Positions 17,283-27,300 of a DNA stretch of 64,000 nt are shown here, piece after piece. Position 1 is the stretch's first letter. Each line of letters begins with the position of its first letter. This DNA is from Neorhizobium huautlense (GTDB lineage Bacteria > Pseudomonadota > Alphaproteobacteria > Rhizobiales > Rhizobiaceae). The stretch lies in assembly GCF_030811685.1 (NCBI RefSeq), contig NZ_JAUSRF010000003.1:62001-126000 (forward strand), written 5' to 3'. The position numbers and the translations under genes were made by a program. Under the pieces are notes generated by a model. The model had not been told where the DNA came from. It saw nothing but the letters and a program-made list of their open reading frames with translations, and made no database searches.

Positions 17283-18050
17283 ATGACTTTCCCCCTTTTT
17301 GATCTTTCGGGCCTTCGTGCGCTCGTGACTGGCTCCTCGCAGGGTATCGGTTTCGCTTTGGCGGAAGGGCTTGCGGCCCATGGCGCCGAAGTGGTGCTGA
17401 ATGGCCGCGACAGGGCAAAACTCGATGCGGCGGTCAACCAGTTGACTGCCGCAGGTGCAAAAGTGTCGGCATCCGATTTCGACGTGACCGATGCCGAAGC
17501 GGTGCGCAAGGGTGTAGACGAGATCGAAACCCGCATCGGGCCGATCGATATCCTCGTCAACAATGCCGGCATGCAGTTCCGCACCCCGCTTGAGGATTTT
17601 CCGGTCGACCGCTGGGAGCAGTTGCTGAAGACCAATGTCTCCAGCGTGTTTTACGTCGGCCAAGCGGTTGCGAAACACATGATCGGTCGCGGTCGCGGCA
17701 AGATCATCAACATCGCCTCGGTGCAGAGTGAGCTCGCCCGTCCGGGCATCGCGCCCTACACGGCCACCAAGGGTGCGGTCAAAAACCTGACGCGCGGCAT
17801 GTGCACCGACTGGGCCAAACATGGCCTGCAGGTCAACGCGCTCGCACCCGGTTATTTCAAGACGCCGCTCAATCAGGCACTGGTCGACAGCGCGGAGTTC
17901 TCGTCCTGGCTGGAAAAGCGCACGCCGGCTGCCCGCTGGGGCAATGTCGATGAACTGGTCGGTGCCGCAGTGTTCCTCTCCGGCAAGGCTTCCTCTTTCG
18001 TGAATGGACACACGCTTTATGTCGACGGCGGCATCACCACGTCCCTCTGA
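17283..18050 (+). CDS. idnO: Gluconate 5-dehydrogenase (5-keto-D-gluconate reductase) type SDR
   Basis: A 255-residue classical SDR. Motifs: TGSSQGIGFALAEGLA, VLNGRD (arginine suggesting NADP(H)), NNAGMQFR, catalytic Ser in IASVQSE, YTATKGAVK and LAPGYFKTPLN. The block NNAGMQFRTPLEDFP and the end YVDGGITTSL are typical of gluconate 5-dehydrogenases (IdnO/Gno). ATG 17283 follows GGAGGTAC. The following gluconokinase and the L-idonate dehydrogenase support interconversion of 5-ketogluconate and gluconate. Confidence 0.85.
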   Translation: MTFPLFDLSGLRALVTGSSQGIGFALAEGLAAHGAEVVLNGRDRAKLDAAVNQLTAAGAKVSASDFDVTDAEAVRKGVDEIETRIGPIDILVNNAGMQFRTPLEDFPVDRWEQLLKTNVSSVFYVGQAVAKHMIGRGRGKIINIASVQSELARPGIAPYTATKGAVKNLTRGMCTDWAKHGLQVNALAPGYFKTPLNQALVDSAEFSSWLEKRTPAARWGNVDELVGAAVFLSGKASSFVNGHTLYVDGGITTSL

Positions 18051-18582
18051 AACTGCCGGTGTCATTGGGCCGATCGTCGTGATGGGGGTCTCCGGCTGCG
18101 GCAAGACATCCGTCGGCGAAAGGCTTGCGTCCATGCTCGGCTGCCGCTTCATCGAGGGCGACAGCCGTCATCCTGTCGCAAATGTCGAGAAGATGCGCCA
18201 GGGCATTCCGCTCGACGATGCCGACCGCTGGCCCTGGCTGGACGTGCTTGGCGCCGAGCTCGGCGAGGATGCGCGGACAATCATCTCCTGCTCTGCGCTG
18301 AAGCGGTCCTATCGCGACCTGTTGCGGGTAAGGGCAGGGCGGCAGATGACTTTCGTGTTTCTGCAAGGAACACGAACACTGCTTGTATCGCGCATGGGAG
18401 CGCGCGCAGGGCATTACATGCCGCTGTCGCTGCTGGACAGCCAGCTGGCAACGCTCGAACTGCCGATTGGCGAGCGCGACGTGGTGACGGTCGAAATCGA
18501 CCAGCCGCTTGAACGGATCGTCTCCGACGCCATCGCCCGCATCACCGCGACCGGTTTTGCGTCGGCAAGACACAATCAATAA
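18019..18582 (+). CDS. gntK: Gluconokinase (thermosensitive/GntK type)
   Basis: About 187 residues. It phosphorylates D-gluconate to 6-phosphogluconate. Seen: P-loop MGVSGCGKTSVGERLA, EGDSRHPVANVEKMRQGIPLDDADRWPWL, CSALKRSYRDLLR and the C-terminal ERDVVTVEIDQPLE, all hallmarks of GntK. Its start is uncertain: ATG 18019 lies inside idnO (overlap about 32 bp) and gives a normal-length N-terminus; an earlier ATG at 18004 is possible. The gene supplies the final step of the idonate route. Confidence 0.88.
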   Translation: MSTAASPRPSETAGVIGPIVVMGVSGCGKTSVGERLASMLGCRFIEGDSRHPVANVEKMRQGIPLDDADRWPWLDVLGAELGEDARTIISCSALKRSYRDLLRVRAGRQMTFVFLQGTRTLLVSRMGARAGHYMPLSLLDSQLATLELPIGERDVVTVEIDQPLERIVSDAIARITATGFASARHNQ

Positions 18583-18601
18583 AATCATCATGGAGGAAAC
18601 G

Positions 18602-19549
18602 GTGACCAAGCCGGAAATTCTGCTCGTCGGCCCTTACCCGGAATGGGATCTGGTCGAACTCGAAGCGCAATACGCAGTGCGCAAGCTTTATGAGGCAGAC
18701 GATCGCGAGGCGTTCCTGAAACTGCATGGGCCCAATATCCGCGCCGTCGCCACCCGTGGCGAACTCGGTGCTGCAGCCGGCCTGATCGTCAAGCTGCCGA
18801 AGCTCGAGGTCATCTCGGTCTACGGCGTCGGTTACGATGCGGTCGACCTGCAGGCCTGCCGCGAGCGCGGCATCCGCGTTACCAACACGCCCGACGTTCT
18901 GACCAATGACGTGGCCGATCTCGGTGTGGCCATGATGCTCGTGCAGTCGCGCGGCATGATCGGTGCGGAAACCTGGGTGAGGGACGGCAGCTGGGAAGCC
19001 AAGGGGCTTTACCCGCTGAAACGTCGCGTATGGGGCCGCAAGGCCGGCGTGCTCGGGCTTGGCCGCATCGGCTTCGAAGTTGCCAAGCGCCTGAAGGGTT
19101 TTGACATGGATATCGCCTATAGCGATGTCAGCGCAAAACCCTATGCCGAGGGCATGATCTTCATTGCCGATCCGGTCGAACTTGCCCGGCACGCGGACTT
19201 CCTGTTCGTGACGCTCGCCGCCTCGGCAGCCACGAAGCATATCGTCTCGAAGGACGTGATCGAGGCACTTGGACCGGAAGGCATGCTGATCAACATCTCG
19301 CGTGCCTCCAATATCGATGAGGAAGCGCTCTTGTCGGCGCTGGAAAGCGGTGCGCTCGGCTCTGCTGCACTCGACGTGTTCGAGGGCGAACCGAAGCTCA
19401 ATCCGCGCTTCCTGAAACTCGACAACGTGCTGGTGCAGCCGCATCACGCGTCTGGCACGATCGAGACCCGCAAGGCGATGGGCAAGCTGGTGCGCGACAA
19501 TCTCGCCGCGCATTTTGCCGGCGCCGCCCTGCCGACACCGGTATTGTAA
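18602..19549 (+). CDS. D-isomer-specific 2-hydroxyacid dehydrogenase (GhrB/2-ketogluconate reductase-like)
   Basis: About 315 residues. GTG 18602 is favoured because GGAGG lies 6 bp upstream; ATG 18590 is the alternative. The Rossmann motif GVLGLGRIGFEVAKRL, catalytic arginine in NISRASN, glutamate in VFEGEPKL and histidine in QPHHASGT are visible. Family members reduce glyoxylate, hydroxypyruvate and 2-keto aldonates. Between gluconokinase and L-idonate dehydrogenase, reduction of 2-keto-L-gulonate or 2-ketogluconate is the most economical reading, but this is inference. Confidence 0.82.
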   Translation: MTKPEILLVGPYPEWDLVELEAQYAVRKLYEADDREAFLKLHGPNIRAVATRGELGAAAGLIVKLPKLEVISVYGVGYDAVDLQACRERGIRVTNTPDVLTNDVADLGVAMMLVQSRGMIGAETWVRDGSWEAKGLYPLKRRVWGRKAGVLGLGRIGFEVAKRLKGFDMDIAYSDVSAKPYAEGMIFIADPVELARHADFLFVTLAASAATKHIVSKDVIEALGPEGMLINISRASNIDEEALLSALESGALGSAALDVFEGEPKLNPRFLKLDNVLVQPHHASGTIETRKAMGKLVRDNLAAHFAGAALPTPVL

Positions 19550-19559
19550 GGAGAGTGCC

Positions 19560-20591
19560 ATGAAAGCCGTCGTCATTCATTCAGCCAAGGATTTGCGGGT
19601 TGAAGAGCGGGAGGTCGAAAGCCTCGGTGCAGGACAGGTAGAGGTCGCCATCGAGGCGGGCGGCATCTGCGGTTCGGACCTGCATTATTACAATCACGGC
19701 GGTTTCGGCACCGTGCGCGTTCGCGAGCCGATGATCCTCGGCCACGAGGTTGCGGGCACGATCAAGGCGCTGGGCGAAGGTGTTTCCGGTCTTGCCGTCG
19801 GCGATCGGGTGGCAGTTTCGCCCAGCAGGCCTTGCAGCCATTGCGAATATTGCCTCAAGGGCCAGCAGAACCACTGCCTGAACATGCGCTTTTACGGCTC
19901 GGCCATGCCGATGCCGCATATCCAGGGCGCGTTCCGCCAGCGATTGGTGGCTGAAGCTTGGCAGTGCCACAAGGTGGCCGACGGCGTGTCGATCAACGAG
20001 GCGGCGATGGCGGAGCCGTTCGCCGTCACCCTGCACGGCGTCAACCGCGCCGGCCCGTTGACCGACAAGCGTGTTCTGGTGACCGGCTGCGGCCCGATCG
20101 GGGCGTTGGCCATCATCGCCGCGCGTGCCCACGGTGCCCGTGAGATCGTTGCCACCGATGTGATGGGCGCGGTTCTGGCGAAGGCGCTTGAGGTCGGGGC
20201 TGACCGCGTCATCAACGTTGCCGAAAACCCGGAAGAGCTGTCTGCCTATGCGGCGGGCAAGGGGTATTTCGACGTGCAGTTCGAGGCATCCGGCAATGAG
20301 CGGGCTGTGCGCTCGGGTCTCGAAGTCCTGCGTCCGCGTTCGACCGTGGTGCAACTGGGCCTCGGCGGCGATGTCTCCATTCCGCAGAACATGGTGGTTG
20401 CCAAGGAAATCGAGATGAAGGGCACGTTCCGTTTCCACGAGGAGTTCGGATTGGCCGTCGATTTGATCGGCAAGCGCCGTGTCGACCTCAAGCCGTTGAT
20501 GACCGGAACCTTCCCTCTTGAAGACGCAATCCACGCATTCGAGACGGCTGGCGACAGAAGCCGCTCCATGAAGGTGCAACTGTCGTTCTGA
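19560..20591 (+). CDS. idnD: L-idonate 5-dehydrogenase (zinc-dependent MDR)
   Basis: A 343-residue medium-chain dehydrogenase. Catalytic zinc ligands are visible in GGICGSDLHYYNHGG (Cys) and ILGHEVAG (His-Glu); structural-zinc cysteines in RPCSHCEYCLKGQQNHC; Rossmann motif TGCGPIGALAI. The pairing with idnO and gntK identifies it as L-idonate to 5-keto-D-gluconate oxidation. ATG 19560 follows AAGGAGAG; it is the last gene of the operon and converges on the PAS-GGDEF gene. Confidence 0.85.
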   Translation: MKAVVIHSAKDLRVEEREVESLGAGQVEVAIEAGGICGSDLHYYNHGGFGTVRVREPMILGHEVAGTIKALGEGVSGLAVGDRVAVSPSRPCSHCEYCLKGQQNHCLNMRFYGSAMPMPHIQGAFRQRLVAEAWQCHKVADGVSINEAAMAEPFAVTLHGVNRAGPLTDKRVLVTGCGPIGALAIIAARAHGAREIVATDVMGAVLAKALEVGADRVINVAENPEELSAYAAGKGYFDVQFEASGNERAVRSGLEVLRPRSTVVQLGLGGDVSIPQNMVVAKEIEMKGTFRFHEEFGLAVDLIGKRRVDLKPLMTGTFPLEDAIHAFETAGDRSRSMKVQLSF

Positions 20592-20675
20592 TGTGCATCG
20601 AGCCGAGGTAGGCGATCATAGCGGCGAACGGTTCAGAGCAGCGTCGCATTGATAACCGGAAAGCCGGGACGACAA

Positions 20676-23600
20676 TTACGCGGATCTTTTTGAAAGAAGT
20701 GCGGGAACTTCTTTGGCTGATCGTGGCGGGGTGGATAGAAATGCCTGCAGCTTGGCGTTCCGGTCGAGCCGAAGGCTCAGGCGTTTTCTGACATCTTCCG
20801 GCGAATGGCCGTTATCGGCAACGTCGAGTGCGGCCTCGATCTTGGCGATCTCCTTCAGGCTCTCATGCGTCTGCCGCTCGAGATTGGCTCTTGTCCGCTC
20901 GTCGATCTGGACGTAATCGACCGGCCAGGCTTCGCGTCCGCTTGTCGCGTCTTCGCCGACAAGTTGGCCCGCGACAACGATGCAAACGCCGAGTTTCTTG
21001 AGCGCCTCGAGTTCGTTGCGCAGATGCACGATCTCGCTGGTGCCGATGCCCTGGCCAATACGCAGTTCCAGCCGCTTTGCCGGGAGGCCGGTTTCACGCA
21101 GGGCCAGTTTGACTGTTCTCGGCAGGTCACCGCTCATGAACTGCACCGGCGAGACAGCGACCGACACGACGATCAGCGGCCAGTCGAGCGCCGCCTTGCA
21201 GGCTGCACGCAACGTCCAGTCGCCCAGCGGGACGATCAGGCCGCTCTCTTCCGCGAGCGGAAGGAAGCGGTCGGCCGTGAGGTTGCCGCGATCCGGATGA
21301 TCCCATTCGACCTGCGTTTCGACAGCATCGAGAACACCATCCTCCGCTCTGAAACGCGGTTGGAAGAACAGCCGGAACTGATGTGCCTTGATGCCGAACT
21401 GCATTTCGTGCGCCAGGTGGCGGTCTTCTTCCTTGCGATGATCGTCCGGGTCGGAGAAGAAACTGTATGTGCCCTTCTGGCCGCCTTTCGAGCGGTAGAG
21501 CGCGACGTCTGCGAAGCGCAGCAATTCGTCCTCGGCCTTTGCATCGTGCGGAGCCTGAGCGATGCCGATCGAAAGGCCGACCGTCAGGCTGCTGCTGTCG
21601 TGGCGGATCGGGTCCTTGACGACGCTGATGAGGCGGGTTGCGAGGGCTGCTGCCTTTTCACGCGAAAGATCGGGGGCTGCAACGACGAATTCGTCGCCGC
21701 CGACACGCGCCACGATCTGGTCGGCCTCAAGCGTCAGCTTCAGGCGCGCCGCGATTTCCTTGAGCACATGGTCGCCGACATGGTGGCCAAAAGTGTCGTT
21801 GATCGGCTTGAAGTGATCGAGGTCGAGATAAAGCAGCGAGAGCTTTGCGTCGATAGCCTGAAGGTTCTTACGCATGAAATCGGCAAGGCCCATCCGGTTG
21901 GGCAGCCCGGTCAGGCCGTCATGCAGAACCTCCTGCCGCGCCTTTGACAGATCTGCTGCAAGCGCCACGTCGGCAGTGATGTCGGTGGCGATCTTGACGA
22001 TCTTGAAGGGCTTGCCGTTGAGGTCGAGGATCGGGTTGTAGGATGCCTGTATCCAGACCTCGCGCCCATCCTTGCCGGTGCGGCGAAATTTGGATGACAG
22101 GAAGGTGCCGTCACGCAGGTTCTTCCAGAACAGCCTGTATTGCTCGCTTTCGGCAAAGCTGGGTTCGACGAGAATGCTGTGATGCTGGCCGAGGATTTCG
22201 TCGAGCGCATAACCCATGGCGTGGAGAAAGTTGTCGTTAGCGTCGAGCAGGATGCCGTCCATGTCGAAGGTGACAACGCATTGCGAACGGCTGATCGCCG
22301 CAATCTGGCCTTCGTGATCACCCTGCCGCAGTTTTTCGGCCGTGACATCGACGGCATTCTTGACGATCTTGAATACCCGCCCGTTCATGTCGAAGATCGG
22401 ATTGTAGCTTGCCTGCAGCCAGATCTCCGTTCCGTCCCGGCAAATGCGCTTGAACTCGCCGCTCTGGTGTTCTCCGGCTGAGAGGCGGCGCCAGAAATCC
22501 AGATAGGTCGCAGCCTCCCGATCCTCGTGCGGCACGAACATGCGGTGGTGCTGGCCGCGGACGTCCGAAAGGCGGTAGCCGGTCAGGGTCAGAAAGTTGT
22601 CGTTGGCATCGATGATCGTGCCGTCGAGGCCGAAAGAAATGACGCTTTGCGATTTGTGGATTGCGGCGATCTGACCCTGATGGTCCGCTTGTCGCAGTTT
22701 TTCGCGGGTGATCACCGTCGCGTATTTGACGACCTTGAAGGGGTTTCCATACTGGTCGAAGACCGGATTGTAGGTGGCCTGTAGCCACAATTCGCGGCCC
22801 GACTTGCCGATACGTTTAAACTCGCCCGACCGGTGACGCCCCTCCCCGAGATCGCTCCAGAAGATTTCGTATTCCAGTCCATGCGCATAGGATGGATCGA
22901 CGAACATGCGATGGTGGCGTCCTGCAATCTCTTCCAGCCTGTAGCCGACAGCCCGCAAGAAATTGTCGTTGGCATCGACGATCGTGCCGTCCATGTCGAA
23001 CGTGACGACGCTCTGGGACTTGTGAATGGCGGCGATCTGGCCTTCGTAATCGGCCTGGCTCAGCTTTTCCGCCGTCACATCGGTTGCGTATTTGACAACC
23101 TTGAATGGCTTTCCGTCGGAATCGAGAACAGGGCTGTAAGTTGCGCGCAACCACACCGGGCGGCCATTCTTGTCCAGTCGCCGAAATTCGCCGGCCTTGA
23201 AATGACCTTCGCCGAGCGCCTCCCAGAATGCCGTGTATTCGGGCGATGCGACATCGTCTGCATCGACAAACATGCTGTGGTGGCGACCGACGACATCGGC
23301 AAGGCCATATCCCATTGTCTGCAGGAAATGCGGGTTTGCATCGATGATCGTGCCGTTGAGGGCGAAATGGATGACAGCCTGCGACGTGTTGATTGCGGCG
23401 ATCTGACCGCCTTCATCTTCTGTGCGACGTGTCTGCTCGGTAATGTCGCGCAGAAGGACGACGACTTCCTCGACCTTGCCGGTCGCATCCTTCACGGGAT
23501 GGAAGAAGGCTTCCGCCACCATTTCGGTTCCATCACGCGTCACGCGTCTGATGTCGCCGTGAAACGGAGTGCCGTTTTCGAAGACCTGGCGAATTGCCTC

Positions 23601-23891
23601 CTCGGTTTTCGGATCGGGATCGGAGGGAAGAAATATGCTCCTGCTGCGGCCGGCAAGATCCCAGGCGCGATAGTCGAACATGGTCAGAAACAGCATATTG
23701 GTGCGAAGTATCGTTCCGTCGGCCGATATCGCGATGCGTGCCATGGTTTGTTCGAAGGCAGCAATATCGCTCTGTGTCGAAACGTCGTCTGTAACCTGCT
23801 GAAGCATCAAGGCGCCATGATAGTGTGTCGCTGCAATCGGATTGCGCGATCCTCGAGAGCATTCGGCCCCCACCGAAATAACATTTGGCAA
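20676..23891 (-). CDS. Multi-PAS GGDEF protein with degenerate EAL domain
   Basis: A 1071-residue soluble signalling protein. PAS-type domains occupy about 45-152, 163-275, 285-397, 407-520 and 529-640; the last four are tandem copies, each opening with GQIAAI at residues 162, 284, 406 and 528, an exact 122-residue period. A GGDEF domain follows, with intact ARVGGDEFVV (731-735) and LDHFKPINDTFGH, so diguanylate cyclase activity is plausible; no RxxD inhibitory site is seen five residues upstream. The final 240 residues are EAL-like, but EAL is replaced (VETQVEWDHP), and the downstream NxS, ExE and DxKID blocks are also lost, implying no phosphodiesterase activity. The start is uncertain; Met29 at 23807 is an alternative. 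Confidence 0.88.
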   Translation of the reverse strand: MPNVISVGAECSRGSRNPIAATHYHGALMLQQVTDDVSTQSDIAAFEQTMARIAISADGTILRTNMLFLTMFDYRAWDLAGRSRSIFLPSDPDPKTEEAIRQVFENGTPFHGDIRRVTRDGTEMVAEAFFHPVKDATGKVEEVVVLLRDITEQTRRTEDEGGQIAAINTSQAVIHFALNGTIIDANPHFLQTMGYGLADVVGRHHSMFVDADDVASPEYTAFWEALGEGHFKAGEFRRLDKNGRPVWLRATYSPVLDSDGKPFKVVKYATDVTAEKLSQADYEGQIAAIHKSQSVVTFDMDGTIVDANDNFLRAVGYRLEEIAGRHHRMFVDPSYAHGLEYEIFWSDLGEGRHRSGEFKRIGKSGRELWLQATYNPVFDQYGNPFKVVKYATVITREKLRQADHQGQIAAIHKSQSVISFGLDGTIIDANDNFLTLTGYRLSDVRGQHHRMFVPHEDREAATYLDFWRRLSAGEHQSGEFKRICRDGTEIWLQASYNPIFDMNGRVFKIVKNAVDVTAEKLRQGDHEGQIAAISRSQCVVTFDMDGILLDANDNFLHAMGYALDEILGQHHSILVEPSFAESEQYRLFWKNLRDGTFLSSKFRRTGKDGREVWIQASYNPILDLNGKPFKIVKIATDITADVALAADLSKARQEVLHDGLTGLPNRMGLADFMRKNLQAIDAKLSLLYLDLDHFKPINDTFGHHVGDHVLKEIAARLKLTLEADQIVARVGGDEFVVAAPDLSREKAAALATRLISVVKDPIRHDSSSLTVGLSIGIAQAPHDAKAEDELLRFADVALYRSKGGQKGTYSFFSDPDDHRKEEDRHLAHEMQFGIKAHQFRLFFQPRFRAEDGVLDAVETQVEWDHPDRGNLTADRFLPLAEESGLIVPLGDWTLRAACKAALDWPLIVVSVAVSPVQFMSGDLPRTVKLALRETGLPAKRLELRIGQGIGTSEIVHLRNELEALKKLGVCIVVAGQLVGEDATSGREAWPVDYVQIDERTRANLERQTHESLKEIAKIEAALDVADNGHSPEDVRKRLSLRLDRNAKLQAFLSTPPRSAKEVPALLSKRSA

Positions 23892-24310
23892 AATTAGCGT
23901 TCAAGATTGTAGATTAAGTAAATGGAACGGCTGACGACGAACGCTATGTAATCAGAGCTGTCGTTACGATCCCCTCGATTAAGTAGTCGAGGCCCATAAG
24001 GACAGGTCGGCTTTGCGGTTCATCCGCCGCGATGGGTGGTCGCGCTTCTTTGTCTGGATCAGCCGTAACCGGCTGCTCTGGAAAACCGGGAAGCGACAAT
24101 CAAGCCCCGAGGCGTTCCTTCATGCTGCGTCCGTGATGACACTCATCAGACGTATCGCAGGGCAATCATGAGTTTTCGAACGAATTCTATTTTTGGTAGC
24201 AACTATTGGCGACTCCCTTTTGGGTTGACTATTGTTTGTTACAAGATCAGATTTTCTTTGAGGGAGCCGACGTTTCATCGCGGTGAATGTTTCAGCTGGG
24301 GGGCTAAGAC
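23892..24310. promoter_or_regulatory. Divergent intergenic region upstream of the protease module
   Basis: A 419-bp stretch with no gene. It contains a short dyad CCTCGA-N8-TCGAGG (23973-23992). A TTGACT at 24225-24230 could be a -35 element for the downstream protease gene, but the paired -10 is weak. GGGGGG just before ATG 24311 is the likely ribosome site. Nothing else recognised. Confidence 0.4.
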
Positions 24311-27300
24311 ATGACGGGTATTGCAGGTCTACTTATCAAGGTCGCAGGCGACGGTTCCGGGTTCACGAAGAACAAGCGAACTCTCGGTATAAAAGCGGAT
24401 GCGGTAGAAACGATCTTGAGCATGCCTGCCGAGCCGGCACCCGGAATGGCAGCCCAGGCAGGGCAAGGTGCCACGTGGCTCAAGATAGGTGCGGATTTCA
24501 GGGACTCGCAAAATCCATGGGACGACGCCCACGCCGTCTTTGATCGCGGGTCGGCCTTTGCCGCCGCGGGTGGCACGCCGATGCTGGCGATTGAACCAGA
24601 TCTGGCGCAGCAATGGGATTACGAAGGTGCCAATGGCGATCTCGGCATTGCGGCAAGCGCGAGCCCGGTGTGCGTTTTCAACGATCAGGACGGCAGCGGC
24701 CGGAAGGCGGTCAATAAGGGAGTGCCAGCCTGGAATGCCGGTGCGGCCTTCAGTCAGTTCGAGGCGGCTCGTCGTGAGGTCGGCAGCAAGCAGGAAAGAA
24801 TTCTCGTTGCTCACCTCGATACGGGCCTTGATCCGAGACATCAGACCCTACCCGCAGGGCTCGTCAACAAGGCGCTCTGGCGCAATTTCGTCGATGACGG
24901 GCATGGTCCGAATGATGCGGTCGATCATGCGCCCGCGGGCACGCTGACCAGCAATCGTGGGCACGGCACCGGGACGCTCAGCCTGCTTGCCGGCAACCGG
25001 CTGAATGGCACCTCACCGGGCTGGCCGGGATTTTCCGATTATGTGGGCGGCGCTCCCCTCGTGCAGATCATTCCGGTGAGAGTGGCAGACTGGGTTGTGC
25101 GTTTCAGTACCTCGACACTCGTGCAGGGTTTCGATTACGCCCGCCAGCAGGGCGCTCATGTGCTTTCCATGAGCATGGGTGGTCTTTCCTCGGCAGCGCT
25201 CGTCGATGCCGTCAATCTGGCCTATGAGCACGGCGTGGTAATGGTCACCGCTGCCGGTAACAATTTTGCCGGGTGGCCTACACCCAAGAGCATTGTTTTT
25301 CCGGCTCGATACCAGCGCGTGCTGGCGGCCTGTGGCGTCATGAGCGACGGCCGTTCCTATTCCGGGCTGGAATCAGGAACGATGCAAGGCAATTACGGCC
25401 CCGACAGCAAAATGGCCACGGCGTTGGGGGCATATACGCCGAACGTTCCCTGGGCGGAAATCGACTGCGGCAAGATCGTCGACATGGACGGTGCCGGCAC
25501 CTCTGCCGCGACGCCACAGATTGCCGCCGCTGCTGCCCTGTGGCTGGCGCAACACTGGGACACGGTGAAGCAATATCCCGAGCCTTGGATGCGCGTCGAG
25601 GCGGTTCGCCACGCGCTGTTCTCAAAAGCCCTGAAATCGACTGCCAAAATGAACGCGCAGGAAACCCGGGAAAAAATCGGACAGGGCGTCCTTCGGGCGC
25701 AGGACGCGCTTTCCGTATTGCCGCTGGCCGCGAACAAGCTGAAGAAACTGAAGCCCGCGAGCGACTCCTGGAGTTGGCTCAATCTCCTGATCGGTGGCGG
25801 CGTCAGCTTGGCGCCGGACGGACCACAGGTGCGTCAGAAACAACAGATGCTCGCGCTTGAGTTGACACAGATGGCGCAGCGTGTCGCTTCTGTCGACCAG
25901 GCGATCTCCGATCCGGATGCGGATCCGGCGCAAATATCGGCCGCCGCCCGTAATCGTTATCTGGAGGCCGCCCTTGATGAGGGCAATCCGTCCAGGCCCC
26001 TGCGCGCCGTGCTGGAGGCCGCTCTCGGTCGAGCCGCCACGGGCTCCGCGTTTGTATCATCCAAGCCCGCAACCCCGAGGGTCCTGCGCAAGCCTCGGGC
26101 CGTTTCACCGCCGGCACGGCGGTTGCGCGTCTATGCGCTCGATCCTTCGGTCGGGAAGAGGGTAGAATCGGTTGCAGTCCACCAAGCGACCCTTTCGGTG
26201 CCATGGGATGATGACCGGCCTGATGGGGGCCTCATGCCCGGCCCGGTCGGTGAATATATCGAAGTGGTCGATGTCGATCCGGCTTCAAACCGAGTCTATG
26301 ATCCCGTCGACCTCAATGACAAGCACCTGCTCGCCCAGGATGGTCTTGCGCCGTCGGAAGGCAATCCGCAATTCCATCAGCAGATGGTCTATGCCGTAGC
26401 GATGACGACGATCGGTCATTTCGAGCGGGCGCTGGGGCGCCGTGCTCTCTGGGCGCCGCGTTATGTCAGCCATGTCGGGGCCGATGGCCAGTCGAGGTTG
26501 GAGGGGCATGAAGTGCCGCGCCTGCGCATTTATCCGCACGGGTTGCGTATGGAAAACGCCTATTACAGCCCGGACAAGAAGGCCCTGTTGTTCGGTTATT
26601 TTCCGGCCAGCAACGACGGGCGGGACACGACGGCGCCGGGTTCGATGGTCTTCTCTTGCCTGTCCTTCGACATCATCGTCCACGAGACCTCGCATGCCCT
26701 GCTGGATGGCTTGCATCGCCGATTTCAGGAGGCCTCAAATCCGGATGTGCCTGCATTTCACGAGGGTTTCGCCGATATCGTTGCGCTCTTCCAGCATTTC
26801 ACCATGAAGGAACTCGTCAGCTTCGAGATCGCGCGAACACACGGCAATCTGTCGGCCGTCAATCTCCTGTCGGGCCTCGCTCTCCAGTTCGGAGAAGGAA
26901 GCGGCCGTTCCGGGCCTCTGCGCGATTATGCCAAGCCCAAGATGGACGAACTCGATTATGACAAGACCTTCGCGCCCCATGACAGGGGTTCCATACTCGT
27001 CTTTGCGGTCTACGACGCCTTCCTGGCCATTGTCGCACGGCGCGTGGATAACCTTGTCCAGCTTGCAACGGGAGGGAGCGGCATCCTGCCAGCCGGCGCC
27101 CTGCATCCGGGTCTGGTCGAACGTCTGACGGAAGACATCGTGAAAACGGCGCGCAGCATGCTCGACATGTGCATTCGGGCGCTCGACTACTGCCCGGCGG
27201 TCGACATCACATTCGGCGAATATCTGAGGGCCGTGATCACGGCCGATCTCGATCTGTTTCCCGAGGATACTTATAACTATCGGCTGGCCTTCATGGATGG

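Noticed and set aside
24225..24253. Candidate sigma-70 promoter before the dual protease gene
   Set aside because: The -35 TTGACT is good but no acceptable -10 at the right spacing was found; kept only as a comment.
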